45,938 nt of DNA from Hydrogenophaga sp. (GTDB lineage Bacteria; Pseudomonadota; Gammaproteobacteria; Burkholderiales; Burkholderiaceae_C), in the NCBI GenBank assembly GCA_011391595.1, contig JAABQG010000026.1:1-45938 (forward strand), read 5' to 3'. The notes beneath the pieces are model-generated. The model ran no database searches, was not told the origin of the DNA, and saw only the letters and a program-made list of their open reading frames with translations. How positions within the stretch are numbered: the first letter of the stretch is position 1; each line of letters begins with the position of its first letter. Of this stretch, positions 26,036 to 33,962 are shown one piece after another. The translations under genes were made by a program, and so were the position numbers.

Positions 26036-26740
26036 ATGGCCCTTCGCACTTTCCAGATCTACCGCTACGACCCGGACAAAGACGCCAAGCCGTACATGCA
26101 GACCATCGACATCGAACTCGATGGGCACGAGCGCATGCTGCTGGATGCCCTGATGAAGCTGAAGGCAGTGGATCCGACCATCTCGTTCCGGCGCTCCTGC
26201 CGCGAAGGCGTGTGCGGTTCGGATGCAATGAACATCAACGGCAAGAATGGACTGGCCTGCCTGACCAACATGCTCACGCTCAAGGGCCCGATTGTCCTGA
26301 AGCCCCTGCCCGGCCTGCCCGTGATCCGCGACCTGATCGTGGACATGACGCAGTTCTTCAAGCAGTACAACTCGATCAAGCCTTACCTGATCAACGACAA
26401 CGTCCCGCCGGAGAAAGAGCGCCTGCAAAGCCCCGAGGAGCGTGACGAACTCAACGGCCTGTACGAGTGCATCCTCTGCGCAAGCTGCTCTACCAGTTGC
26501 CCGAGCTTCTGGTGGAACCCCGACAAATTCGTCGGCCCGGCCGGCCTGCTGCAAGCCTACCGGTTCCTCGCCGACAGCCGCGACGAAGCCACCGGCGAGC
26601 GGCTGGACAACCTTGAAGACCCCTACCGCCTGTTCCGCTGCCACACCATCATGAACTGCGTCGATGTCTGCCCGAAAGGGCTCAACCCGACGCGCGCCAT
26701 TGGCAAGATCAAGGAAATGATGGTTCTGCGGGCTGTCTGA
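26036..26740 (+). CDS. sdhB: Succinate dehydrogenase iron-sulfur subunit
   Basis: A 234-residue electron-transfer subunit. Cys motifs are CREGVCGSD with a later LAC for the [2Fe-2S] cluster, CILCASCSTSCPS for [4Fe-4S], and CHTIMNCVDVCPKGLNP completing the [3Fe-4S] set. It passes electrons from SdhA to quinone in SdhCD. Length and order are canonical. Confidence 0.97.
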   Translation: MALRTFQIYRYDPDKDAKPYMQTIDIELDGHERMLLDALMKLKAVDPTISFRRSCREGVCGSDAMNINGKNGLACLTNMLTLKGPIVLKPLPGLPVIRDLIVDMTQFFKQYNSIKPYLINDNVPPEKERLQSPEERDELNGLYECILCASCSTSCPSFWWNPDKFVGPAGLLQAYRFLADSRDEATGERLDNLEDPYRLFRCHTIMNCVDVCPKGLNPTRAIGKIKEMMVLRAV

Positions 26741-26749
26741 CCCGACACC

Positions 26750-27115
26750 ATGGCAGAAGCAGCATTTCTCGAGTCTGGCCCCGCCGACGCACTGCTTGGC
26801 GAACGCGCCCTGAGCAAGCTGCGCTGGCGATGCCGCCGCGGCCTGCTGGAAAACGATCTGCTGATCGAGCGCTTTTTCGCCCGCTACGCCGCGCGCCTCA
26901 CCGTAGGCCAGGCACGGGGTTTGCATGCTTTGATGGATCTGGCGGACAACGACCTGCTGGACTTGTTGCTCTGGCGCAAGGAACCAGCGGTTGACATAAA
27001 TACAATGGAAGTAGGCGAAGTGCTGGCAATGTTGCGCGAAGGTCGTCAGCGTGGCGGCGCGTATGCGCTGGATGATGGGCAAAACAAACTAGGAAACCAA
27101 AATGAAACTTTCTGA
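26750..27115 (+). CDS. sdhE: Succinate dehydrogenase FAD assembly factor
   Basis: A 121-residue protein of the SdhE/YgfY (DUF339) family, which promotes covalent flavinylation of SdhA. The family RGxxE motif is in [15 protein letters not shown]. It is longer than the usual 85-95 residues. The extra C-terminal part (after about residue 85) runs through an AT-rich patch, with TTGACA and TACAAT too close together to be one promoter, and overlaps the gltA start by 14 bases. The overlap suggests coupling to gltA. Confidence 0.88.
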   Translation: MAEAAFLESGPADALLGERALSKLRWRCRRGLLENDLLIERFFARYAARLTVGQARGLHALMDLADNDLLDLLLWRKEPAVDINTMEVGEVLAMLREGRQRGGAYALDDGQNKLGNQNETF

Positions 27116-28412
27116 CAATAAAGCCACCCTGTCGTTCAGCAACGGCAGCCCGAGCGTTGACCTGCCCGTCTACCAGGGCAGTATCGGCCCGGACGTCGTC
27201 GACATCCGCAAGCTTTACGCGCAAACCGGCATGTTCACCTACGACCCCGGCTTCCTGTCCACGGCCTCATGCCAGTCCGCCATCACCTATATCGATGGTG
27301 ACAAGGGCGAGTTGCTGTACCGCGGCTACCCGATCGAGCAACTCGCCACCAGTTGCGACTACCTGGACAGCTGCTATTTGCTGCTCAAGGGCGAATTGCC
27401 CAATGACAAGGAACGCAAGGACTTCCACAAGCTCGTGATCAACCACACCATGGTCAACGAGCAGATGCAGTTCTTCCTGCGCGGCTTCCGCCGTGACGCC
27501 CACCCGATGGCGGTGTTGACAGGACTGGTCGGCGCGCTGTCCGCGTTCTACCATGACAGCACCGACATCAACAATCCCGAGCACCGCGACGTTGCGGCCA
27601 TTCGCCTGATCGCCAAGATGCCCACGCTGGTGGCCATGGCCTACAAGTACGGCGTGGGCCAGCCTTACATGTACCCGCGCAACGATCTGTCCTACGCCGG
27701 CAACTTCCTGCGCATGATGTTCGGCACGCCGTGTGAGGATTACGTGGTCAACCCGGTGATCGAGCGGGCCATGGACCGAATCTTTATCCTGCACGCCGAC
27801 CACGAGCAAAACGCCTCCACCTCCACGGTGCGCCTCTGTGGCTCGTCGGGCACCAACCCGTTTGCCGCCATTGCAGCCGGCGTGGCCTGCCTGTGGGGCC
27901 CCGCCCACGGCGGCGCAAACGAAGCCTGCCTGAACATGCTGGAAGACATCCAGCGCCAGGGTGGCGTGGCCAAGGTTGGCCAGTTCATGGAACAGGTCAA
28001 GGACAAGAACTCCGGCGTCAAGCTCATGGGTTTTGGCCACCGCGTCTACAAGAATTACGACCCCCGCGCCAAACTCATGCAGGAAACCTGCAACGAGGTG
28101 CTGGCCGAGCTGGGCCTGGAAAACGACCCCCTGTTCAAGTTGGCCAAGGAGCTCGAAAAAATCGCGCTGGAAGACGAATACTTCGTCTCGCGCAAGCTCT
28201 ACCCTAACGTCGACTTCTACTCCGGCATCGTGCAGCGCGCCATTGGAATTCCGGTCAATCTGTTCACCGGCATCTTTGCGCTGGCCCGCACCGTTGGCTG
28301 GATTGCGCAGCTGAACGAAATGATCAGTGACCCCGAGTACAAGATCGGCCGTCCACGCCAGCTGTTCACGGGCTCCGTGCGCCGCGACGTGAAACCACTG
28401 GCGCAGCGCTGA
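27102..28412 (+). CDS. gltA: Citrate synthase (type II)
   Basis: A 436-residue hexameric-type citrate synthase, condensing oxaloacetate and acetyl-CoA. Catalytic residues are in [11 protein letters not shown] (His), [15 protein letters not shown] (His) and NVDFYSGIV (Asp). The ATG at 27102 follows AGGAAA inside the sdhE end. It closes the sdh operon, before an intrinsic terminator. Confidence 0.97.
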   Translation: MKLSDNKATLSFSNGSPSVDLPVYQGSIGPDVVDIRKLYAQTGMFTYDPGFLSTASCQSAITYIDGDKGELLYRGYPIEQLATSCDYLDSCYLLLKGELPNDKERKDFHKLVINHTMVNEQMQFFLRGFRRDAHPMAVLTGLVGALSAFYHDSTDINNPEHRDVAAIRLIAKMPTLVAMAYKYGVGQPYMYPRNDLSYAGNFLRMMFGTPCEDYVVNPVIERAMDRIFILHADHEQNASTSTVRLCGSSGTNPFAAIAAGVACLWGPAHGGANEACLNMLEDIQRQGGVAKVGQFMEQVKDKNSGVKLMGFGHRVYKNYDPRAKLMQETCNEVLAELGLENDPLFKLAKELEKIALEDEYFVSRKLYPNVDFYSGIVQRAIGIPVNLFTGIFALARTVGWIAQLNEMISDPEYKIGRPRQLFTGSVRRDVKPLAQR

Positions 28413-28431
28413 TCGACGGCATTGCGCTTCG

Positions 28432-28464
28432 AACCCGCCAGATGGCAACATCGGCGGGTTTTTT
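28432..28464 (+). terminator. Intrinsic terminator of the sdh-gltA operon
   Basis: AACCCGCC (28432-28439) pairs with GGCGGGTT (28453-28460) across a 13-nt loop, with a T run (28459-28464) following. It lies 20 bp after the gltA stop. Confidence 0.9.
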
Positions 28465-28557
28465 CATTCAAGATCGCTATGTTTTCAATGGCGTTTGACG
28501 CCCTTTGACAGTGGCTTGATGCCAAATAATTCCTGAGAATTCTTCTGCGAGATCCGC

Positions 28558-28975
28558 GTGAGCCCATCCCTGCCCCACATTGACAGTGCCTTGTCACTCA
28601 AGGCCTTGGCGCAAACCGCCACGCGGCGCGCCTGCGAATGCGCGCTGCGCCAGTGCGCCCCTTGGGACAGTGTGTCCGAAGGCGATTGGCCCGCCAGCCA
28701 GATGACGGCGGTCGCCACGTTGCGCGACCCCCTGCTGGACGCAGCCTACGTTCCTGGAGTTCCACCCTGATGGCTCGCGATACGACTCGACCGACGCCCC
28801 GATCGCACCGCTTTTTTCCCCGTTCAACCGATGCGACATCTGGCATTGCGGTCGCTGCGACCAGCACTGGCTGCGTTACACCGAGTTTGGCGGCTACTAC
28901 ATCGACCCTCGCTCGCGCCGGCTTGACCCGGCACCGTTGATGGATGCACCGCTGCCCCGGACCGCAGCCGAATAA
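28558..28975 (+). pseudogene. Small conserved-looking gene broken by a one-base frameshift
   Basis: The first frame (GTG 28558, then SLKALAQTATRRACECALRQ) stops at 28770. A second frame, shifted by +1, is open from 28706 to the TAA at 28973-28975. It reads as a coherent protein: FHPDGSRYDSTDAPIAP, FNRCDIWHCGRCDQHWLRY and TEFGGYYIDPRSRR. Removing one base near 28740-28755 joins them into about 138 residues with a C-x4-C-x2-C motif. I read it as one gene with a frameshift or a sequencing error. Function is unknown. The start and ribosome site are weak. The TTGACA at 28505-28510 could be part of an upstream promoter. Confidence 0.6.
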
Positions 28976-29009
28976 AATGAATGCATCGCCAAGGAAAATG
29001 AAGGAAAGC

Positions 29010-30476
29010 ATGAACACCTCCGCGCGCGGACGTACGCTGTACGACAAGATCTGGGACGAGCACGTCGTCCACACCGAAGAGGACGGTACAGCCATCCTCT
29101 ATATCGATCGCCACCTGGTTCATGAAGTCACCAGCCCGCAGGCCTATGAAGGCTTGCGACAGGCCGGTCGCAAGGTGTGGCGCGTGAGTTCGGTCGTGGC
29201 CACGGCCGACCACAACACACCGACCACGGGATGGGAGCGCGGCTACGACGGCATCACCGACCCGATCAGCCGCGAGCAGGTCACCACGCTGGACAGCAAC
29301 ATCCATGAATTTGGCGCGGCCGCTTTCTTTCCCTTCCTGTCGAAGCGCCAGGGCATCGTCCATGTGATCGGACCGGAAAGCGGCGCCACGCTGCCCGGCA
29401 TGACAGTGGTCTGCGGGGACTCGCACACCTCCACCCATGGTGCATTCGGCGCATTGGCGCATGGCATCGGCACCAGCGAAGTCGAGCACGTGCTGGCCAC
29501 GCAGACCCTGCTGGCGAAAAAAGCGAAGAACATGCTGGTCAGGGTGGAAGGGTCCCTGCAGAAGGGCTGCACCGCCAAGGACATCGTGCTGGCCATCATT
29601 GGCAAGATCGGCACCGCCGGCGGTACCGGCTACACCATCGAATTCGGCGGTTCGGCGATCCGGGCACTGTCGATGGAAGGCCGCATGACGGTCTGCAACA
29701 TGGCCATCGAAGCCGGGGCGCGTGCCGGCCTGGTGGCAGCCGATGAGAAGACTGTCGAGTACGTCAAGGGCCGCCTGCTGGCCCCTGGAACCGATGCCGT
29801 GACCGGCAAGTTCGTTGGCGGCCCCGAATGGGACCAAGCGGTGGCCTACTGGGAGACGCTGCACTCGGACGCCGATGCCCAGTTCGACGCCGTCGTCGAA
29901 CTCGATGCCGCACAGATCATCCCGCAAGTCACCTGGGGCACTTCGCCCGAAATGGTGCTGGGCATTGACGGCCGCGTGCCCGACCCTGACAAGGAACGCG
30001 ATACCAACAAGCGTGGCGCGATCGAACGCGCGCTCACCTACATGGGACTGACCCCCGGCAAGCCCATCAACGACATCAGCATCGACAAGGTGTTCATCGG
30101 CTCCTGCACCAACAGCCGGATCGAGGACATGCGTGAAGCGGCCAGCATCGTAAAAAAGCTCGGCCGCAAGGTCGCCAGGAACGTCAAGCTCGCCCTGGTG
30201 GTGCCCGGCTCCGGCCTGGTGAAGGAACAGGCAGAGCGCGAAGGACTGCACGAAATCTTCAAGGCGGCCGGCTTTGAATGGCGCGAGCCGGGGTGCTCGA
30301 TGTGCCTGGCCATGAACGCCGACCGGCTGGAACCTGGCGAGCGCTGCGCCTCGACCAGCAACCGCAACTTCGAAGGCCGCCAGGGTGCCGGCGGTCGTAC
30401 GCACCTGGTCAGTCCGGCCATGGCCGCCGCCGCCGCGGTGTACGGCCACTTTGTCGATGTCCGTCAATTCGCCTGA
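29010..30476 (+). CDS. leuC: 3-isopropylmalate dehydratase large subunit
   Basis: A 488-residue aconitase-superfamily enzyme of leucine synthesis. The [4Fe-4S] Cys are in [11 protein letters not shown] and [12 protein letters not shown], and [19 protein letters not shown] is the family active-site segment. The ATG at 29010 gives a protein slightly longer than usual ([15 protein letters not shown]). ATGs at 28977 and 28998 are in frame and possible, but family N-termini begin near GRTLYDK. It is followed by a lipoprotein gene and leuD. Confidence 0.95.
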   Translation: MNTSARGRTLYDKIWDEHVVHTEEDGTAILYIDRHLVHEVTSPQAYEGLRQAGRKVWRVSSVVATADHNTPTTGWERGYDGITDPISREQVTTLDSNIHEFGAAAFFPFLSKRQGIVHVIGPESGATLPGMTVVCGDSHTSTHGAFGALAHGIGTSEVEHVLATQTLLAKKAKNMLVRVEGSLQKGCTAKDIVLAIIGKIGTAGGTGYTIEFGGSAIRALSMEGRMTVCNMAIEAGARAGLVAADEKTVEYVKGRLLAPGTDAVTGKFVGGPEWDQAVAYWETLHSDADAQFDAVVELDAAQIIPQVTWGTSPEMVLGIDGRVPDPDKERDTNKRGAIERALTYMGLTPGKPINDISIDKVFIGSCTNSRIEDMREAASIVKKLGRKVARNVKLALVVPGSGLVKEQAEREGLHEIFKAAGFEWREPGCSMCLAMNADRLEPGERCASTSNRNFEGRQGAGGRTHLVSPAMAAAAAVYGHFVDVRQFA

Positions 30477-30488
30477 ACGAAAGCCGTC

Positions 30489-30614
30489 ATGAAAAACCTC
30501 AACATCCTCTTTTCCATCAGCTTGTTGTTCTGGCTGGCGGGTTGCAACACCATCAAGGGCGTCGGCCAGGACGTGCAAAAGGCCGGCTCCGCCATAGAAA
30601 AGTCAATGAAATAG
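30489..30614 (+). CDS. Entericidin-family small lipoprotein
   Basis: A 41-residue lipoprotein. It has a signal segment (NILFSISLLFW) and the lipobox LAGC, then NTIKGVGQDVQKAGSAIE, the entericidin A/B signature. It lies between leuC (12 bp before) and leuD (9 bp after), a position I recall for this gene in betaproteobacteria. Entericidins are envelope lipoproteins linked to stress and lysis in E. coli; the role here is unknown. Confidence 0.88.
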   Translation: MKNLNILFSISLLFWLAGCNTIKGVGQDVQKAGSAIEKSMK

Positions 30615-30623
30615 GTCCAAGCC

Positions 30624-31274
30624 ATGCAAAAGTTCAACGTGCATACCGGCCTGGTAGCCCCCATGGACCGAGAGAATGTCGATACCGACGCGATCATCCC
30701 CAAGCAGTTCCTGAAATCCATCCGCAAGACTGGTTTCGGCCCGAATCTGTTCGATGAGTGGCGCTATCTGGACGCGGGCTTTCCCGGCCAGGATCCCGCC
30801 AGCCGCACGCCCAACCCCGACTTCGTGCTGAACCAGCCGCGTTATGCGGGCGCATCCATCCTGCTCACCCGCAAGAATTTTGGCTGCGGTTCCTCGCGCG
30901 AACATGCGCCTTGGGCCATCGATCAGTACGGCTTTCGTGCCATCATCGCACCCAGCTACGCTGACATCTTCTTCAACAACTGCTTCAAGAACGGCCTGTT
31001 GCCGATCGTGCTGCCGGAGGCGACCGTGGCGCAATTGTTCAACGAAGTCCATGCCTTCCCGGGCTACCAACTCACCATCGATCTGGAGCGTCAGGTGATT
31101 GTCAAACCCCAGGGCGAGGAAATTCCGTTCGAGGTGCAGGCATTCCGCAAACTCTGCCTGCAGGGTGGCCTGGACGACATCGGCCTGACATTGCGCCAGG
31201 CCGACAAGATCAAGGCGTTTGAAGCGGCACGGCTTGCCACCAAGCCCTGGCTGGCCCACACGGCCTCTGTCTGA
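30624..31274 (+). CDS. leuD: 3-isopropylmalate dehydratase small subunit
   Basis: A 216-residue partner of LeuC. It shows the N-terminus [20 protein letters not shown] and the swivel-domain motif [15 protein letters not shown], which binds substrate. Length matches the family. It follows the entericidin gene and precedes leuB, separated by a repeat copy. Confidence 0.96.
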   Translation: MQKFNVHTGLVAPMDRENVDTDAIIPKQFLKSIRKTGFGPNLFDEWRYLDAGFPGQDPASRTPNPDFVLNQPRYAGASILLTRKNFGCGSSREHAPWAIDQYGFRAIIAPSYADIFFNNCFKNGLLPIVLPEATVAQLFNEVHAFPGYQLTIDLERQVIVKPQGEEIPFEVQAFRKLCLQGGLDDIGLTLRQADKIKAFEAARLATKPWLAHTASV

Positions 31275-31292
31275 GTATTTTTTAATCAATAT

Positions 31293-31330
31293 TGGCACAA
31301 TCCCAGCGTAATCTGGTCATTGTTTGCTAT
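31293..31330 (-). repeat. Dispersed 38-nt repeat, copy between leuD and leuB
   Basis: The minus strand reads ATAGC, 5 nt, ATGACC, 5 nt, ACGCTGGGAT, TGTGCCA, one of the best matches. Its edge is 15 bp from the leuB ATG, and no clear ribosome-binding site lies between them. Confidence 0.78.
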
Positions 31331-31345
31331 TTAATTAGTAGTAAA

Positions 31346-32413
31346 ATGAAAATCGCAGTTCTCCCGGGTGACGGCATCGGCACCGAAATCGTGGCGGAAG
31401 CCGTCAAGGTGCTGAGGGCGCTCGACCTTCCGTTCGAGATGGAAACCGCCCTGGTTGGCGGCGCCGCGTACGAGGCGCACGGACACCCACTGCCGGACTC
31501 CACGCTGAAGCTGGCCAAATCCGCCGACGCCATCCTGTTCGGTGCGGTCGGCGACTGGAAATACGACACACTGGACCGTCCCCTACGCCCGGAGCAAGCC
31601 ATCCTGGGTCTGCGCAAAAACCTCGGCCTGTTCGCCAATTTCCGTCCTGCGATCTGCTACGAGCAACTGGTGGGTGCGTCCAGCCTGAAGCCTGAGCTGA
31701 TCGCCGGGCTGGACATCCTGATCATCCGCGAACTGACCGGCGACATCTACTTCGGCCAGCCGCGTGGTCGCCGCATCGCCACCGACGGGCACTTCCCCGG
31801 CGCCGAGGAAGCCTTCGACACCATGCGCTACAGCCGCCCGGAGATCGAGCGCATCGCGCACGTCGCCTTCCAGGCCGCACGCAAGCGCAACAAGCGCGTC
31901 ACCAGCGTGGACAAGGCCAACGTGCTGGAGACCTTCCAGTTCTGGAAAGACGTGGTCACCGAGGTCAGCAAGGCGTACCCGGACGTCGAACTTGACCATA
32001 TGTACGTGGACAACGCCGCCATGCAACTGGTGCGCGCGCCCAAAAAGTTCGACGTGGTCGTCACCGGCAACATGTTCGGAGACATTCTCTCCGACGAAGC
32101 GGCCATGCTGACCGGCTCGATCGGCATGTTGCCCTCGGCCAGCCTGAACGCCAGCAACCAGGGCCTGTACGAGCCGAGCCATGGCAGTGCTCCGGACATT
32201 GCCGGCAAGGGCATCGCAAATCCTTTGGCTACGATTCTGAGCGCGGCCATGATGCTGCGTTTCAGCCTGAATCAGGAAACCGCCGCGCAGCGCATCGAGG
32301 CTGCCGTGCAAAGGGTGCTGGCCCAGGGTCTGCGCACCGCCGACATCTACAGTGAAGGCACGACCCGTGTCAGCACCCGCGAGATGGGCGACGCGGTCGT
32401 CAAGGCCCTGTAA
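31346..32413 (+). CDS. leuB: 3-isopropylmalate dehydrogenase
   Basis: A 355-residue NAD-dependent decarboxylating dehydrogenase of leucine synthesis. It begins [15 protein letters not shown], with the catalytic Lys in [13 protein letters not shown], and [13 protein letters not shown] plus [15 protein letters not shown] for metal and cofactor. The ATG at 31346 is chosen. An in-frame opening from TTG 31292 would add 18 residues translated from the repeat and is rejected. A weak AGTAG precedes the start. Confidence 0.95.
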   Translation: MKIAVLPGDGIGTEIVAEAVKVLRALDLPFEMETALVGGAAYEAHGHPLPDSTLKLAKSADAILFGAVGDWKYDTLDRPLRPEQAILGLRKNLGLFANFRPAICYEQLVGASSLKPELIAGLDILIIRELTGDIYFGQPRGRRIATDGHFPGAEEAFDTMRYSRPEIERIAHVAFQAARKRNKRVTSVDKANVLETFQFWKDVVTEVSKAYPDVELDHMYVDNAAMQLVRAPKKFDVVVTGNMFGDILSDEAAMLTGSIGMLPSASLNASNQGLYEPSHGSAPDIAGKGIANPLATILSAAMMLRFSLNQETAAQRIEAAVQRVLAQGLRTADIYSEGTTRVSTREMGDAVVKAL

Positions 32414-32423
32414 GGGCCTCGTT

Positions 32424-32429
32424 TACAAT
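32424..32429 (+). promoter_or_regulatory. Candidate -10 box upstream of the asd leader
   Basis: TACAAT lies 11 bp after the leuB stop, without a recognisable -35. Initiation about seven bases downstream would fall at or near the ATG of the 38-codon leader frame (32436), so that frame could be leaderless. Confidence 0.35.
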
Positions 32430-32435
32430 AATTCC

Positions 32436-32552
32436 ATGCGCACCCGTCGCCCCATCCCGTTTGCCCGGCCCTGTTGTGGCCGTGCCGTGCCGTGGGCCGG
32501 TGCTTCGATGGTCCGTCCATCGATCACCAAGACGACGACCATCAAAGGCTGA
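32436..32552 (+). CDS. Possible leader peptide upstream of asd
   Basis: A 38-codon frame from ATG 32436 to TGA 32550. Its end reads SITKTTTIKG, with four Thr, two Ile and two Lys in ten codons. Asd serves Thr, Lys, Met and Ile synthesis, so this composition recalls attenuator leader peptides such as ThrL. It overlaps sequences that can form alternative hairpins. The first half is Arg/Pro/Ala-rich and not informative. No ribosome-binding site is seen, and translation is unproven. Confidence 0.35.
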   Translation: MRTRRPIPFARPCCGRAVPWAGASMVRPSITKTTTIKG

Positions 32553-32596
32553 GACAGCCCGGTTCGTCGTGCCCCTCCCGGCCAGACGAGCCGGGC
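32505..32596 (+). promoter_or_regulatory. Alternative RNA hairpins in the asd leader
   Basis: Four pairings are visible. TCGATGG (32505-32511) pairs with CCATCGA (32517-32523). GATGGTC-C-GTC (32507-32517) pairs with GACGACCATC (32534-32543) with one bulge. ACGACGA (32532-32538) pairs with TCGTCGT (32564-32570). GCCCGGTTCGTC (32557-32568) pairs with GACGAGCCGGGC (32585-32596) with one G-U. Several exclude each other, as in attenuators. The last stem is followed by ATTTTC only after 7 nt, so it is a weak terminator. Confidence 0.45.
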
Positions 32597-32639
32597 AGAT
32601 CAGATTTTCAAACTTGAAATTTTCTGAAGGGGCAACATC

Positions 32640-33776
32640 ATGAAGTCAGGTAATTTAGTCGGCCTCGTCGGCTGGCGCGGCATGGTCGGCTCGGTCCTGA
32701 TGGACCGCATGCAGGCCGAGGGCGATTTCGGCTTGATCGAACCCATGTTCTTCTCGACTTCGAATGCCGGTGGCAAAGCGCCGGCGATGGCGAAGAACGA
32801 GTCCACGCTGCAGGACGCCTTCAATATCGACGCGCTCAAGCGTTGCGACATCATCATCACGGCCCAGGGTGGCGACTACACCACCGAGGTTTTCCCCAAG
32901 CTGCGCGCTGCGGGCTGGAATGGCCACTGGATCGACGCCGCCTCCACGCTGCGAATGAAGGACGAGGCAGTGATCATTCTCGACCCGGTCAACCTGAACG
33001 TCATCCAGGACGCGCTGGCCAAGGGCGGACGCAACTGGATCGGCGGCAACTGCACCGTCAGCTGCATGCTGATGGGCGTGGGCGCGCTCTACAAGGCCGG
33101 ACTGGTCGAGTGGATGAGCACGCAGACCTACCAGGCGGCGTCCGGCGGCGGCGCCCAGCACATGCGCGAGCTTCTGACCCAGTACGGCACGCTGAACGCG
33201 GAGGTCAAGGCTCTGCTGGACGATCCGAAAAGCGCGATCCTGGAGATCGATCGCAAGGTGATTGCGAAGCAGCGCAGCCTGAGCACCGCTGAGACCGCCA
33301 ACTTCGGCGTGCCGCTGGGCGGCTCGCTGATCCCCTGGATCGACAAGGATCTGGGCAACGGCATGTCGAAAGAAGAGTGGAAGGGCATGGCCGAAACCAA
33401 CAAGATCCTGGGCATCGGTGAAGGCTTCAGTGCGCCCGCCGTCCCGGTCGATGGCTTCTGCGTGCGCGTCGGCGCGATGCGCTGCCACAGCCAGGCGCTG
33501 ACATTCAAGCTGAAGAAGGACGTTCCGGTCGCGGACATCGAGGCCTTGATCGCCGCCGACAACCCTTGGGCGAAGGTGGTCCCCAACACCCGCGAAGCCA
33601 CGATGCGGGACCTGACGCCGGTGGCCGTCACAGGCACGATGACCATCCCGGTGGGCCGCATCCGCAAGCTGGCGATGGGTCCGGAATACGTCGGCGCGTT
33701 CACGATTGGTGATCAGTTGCTCTGGGGTGCCGCAGAGCCATTGCGTCGGATGTTGCGCATCTTGCTGGGCGCCTGA
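32640..33776 (+). CDS. asd: Aspartate-semialdehyde dehydrogenase
   Basis: A 378-residue NADPH-dependent enzyme making aspartate semialdehyde, the branch point to Lys, Thr, Met and diaminopimelate. The N-terminal [17 protein letters not shown] binds cofactor. The catalytic Cys (about residue 138) is in [10 protein letters not shown], and a later His lies in [13 protein letters not shown]. Length and motifs fit the Gram-negative type. The start follows GAAGGGG. The gene sits between leuB and fimV. Confidence 0.97.
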   Translation: MKSGNLVGLVGWRGMVGSVLMDRMQAEGDFGLIEPMFFSTSNAGGKAPAMAKNESTLQDAFNIDALKRCDIIITAQGGDYTTEVFPKLRAAGWNGHWIDAASTLRMKDEAVIILDPVNLNVIQDALAKGGRNWIGGNCTVSCMLMGVGALYKAGLVEWMSTQTYQAASGGGAQHMRELLTQYGTLNAEVKALLDDPKSAILEIDRKVIAKQRSLSTAETANFGVPLGGSLIPWIDKDLGNGMSKEEWKGMAETNKILGIGEGFSAPAVPVDGFCVRVGAMRCHSQALTFKLKKDVPVADIEALIAADNPWAKVVPNTREATMRDLTPVAVTGTMTIPVGRIRKLAMGPEYVGAFTIGDQLLWGAAEPLRRMLRILLGA

Positions 33777-33790
33777 ATCAAGGCATCGCA

Positions 33791-33866
33791 GCCACAACGG
33801 ACTGTAACTGCGCGTTACAAGCCGTTGTGGCAAGACAACAAGGAGTGCCTCAACAAAGGGAGGCAC
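33791..33866. other. Two tandem strong hairpins between asd and fimV
   Basis: The first has GCCACAACGG (33791-33800) and CCGTTGTGGC (33822-33831) arms, with an inner GTAAC/GTTAC stem. The second has GTGCCTC (33845-33851) and GAGGCAC (33860-33866). Neither is followed by a T run. They may mark the asd transcript end or a structured RNA. Confidence 0.5.
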
Positions 33867-33897
33867 GCGCATCAGCAAAGTTAAAAGGCGTCTTAGC

Positions 33898-33926
33898 TTG
33901 TCAGCCTAAAGCATTGCTGTTAATGT
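33898..33926 (+). promoter_or_regulatory. Sigma70 promoter of fimV
   Basis: TTGTCA (33898-33903), a 17-bp spacer and TAATGT (33921-33926), about 37 bp upstream of the fimV start. Confidence 0.6.
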
Positions 33927-33962
33927 GAAATCCCACGATTCAGTGTCGAGACATCCATTCGC

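Noticed and set aside
28470..28535. A ninth copy of the dispersed repeat after gltA
   Set aside because: It has similar words (CGCTAT, AATGGCG, GACGCC), but the spacing is shifted and several blocks are missing.
31292..31345. An 18-residue N-terminal extension of LeuB from TTG 31292
   Set aside because: The extension is translated from the dispersed repeat, and family LeuB proteins begin at [12 protein letters not shown].
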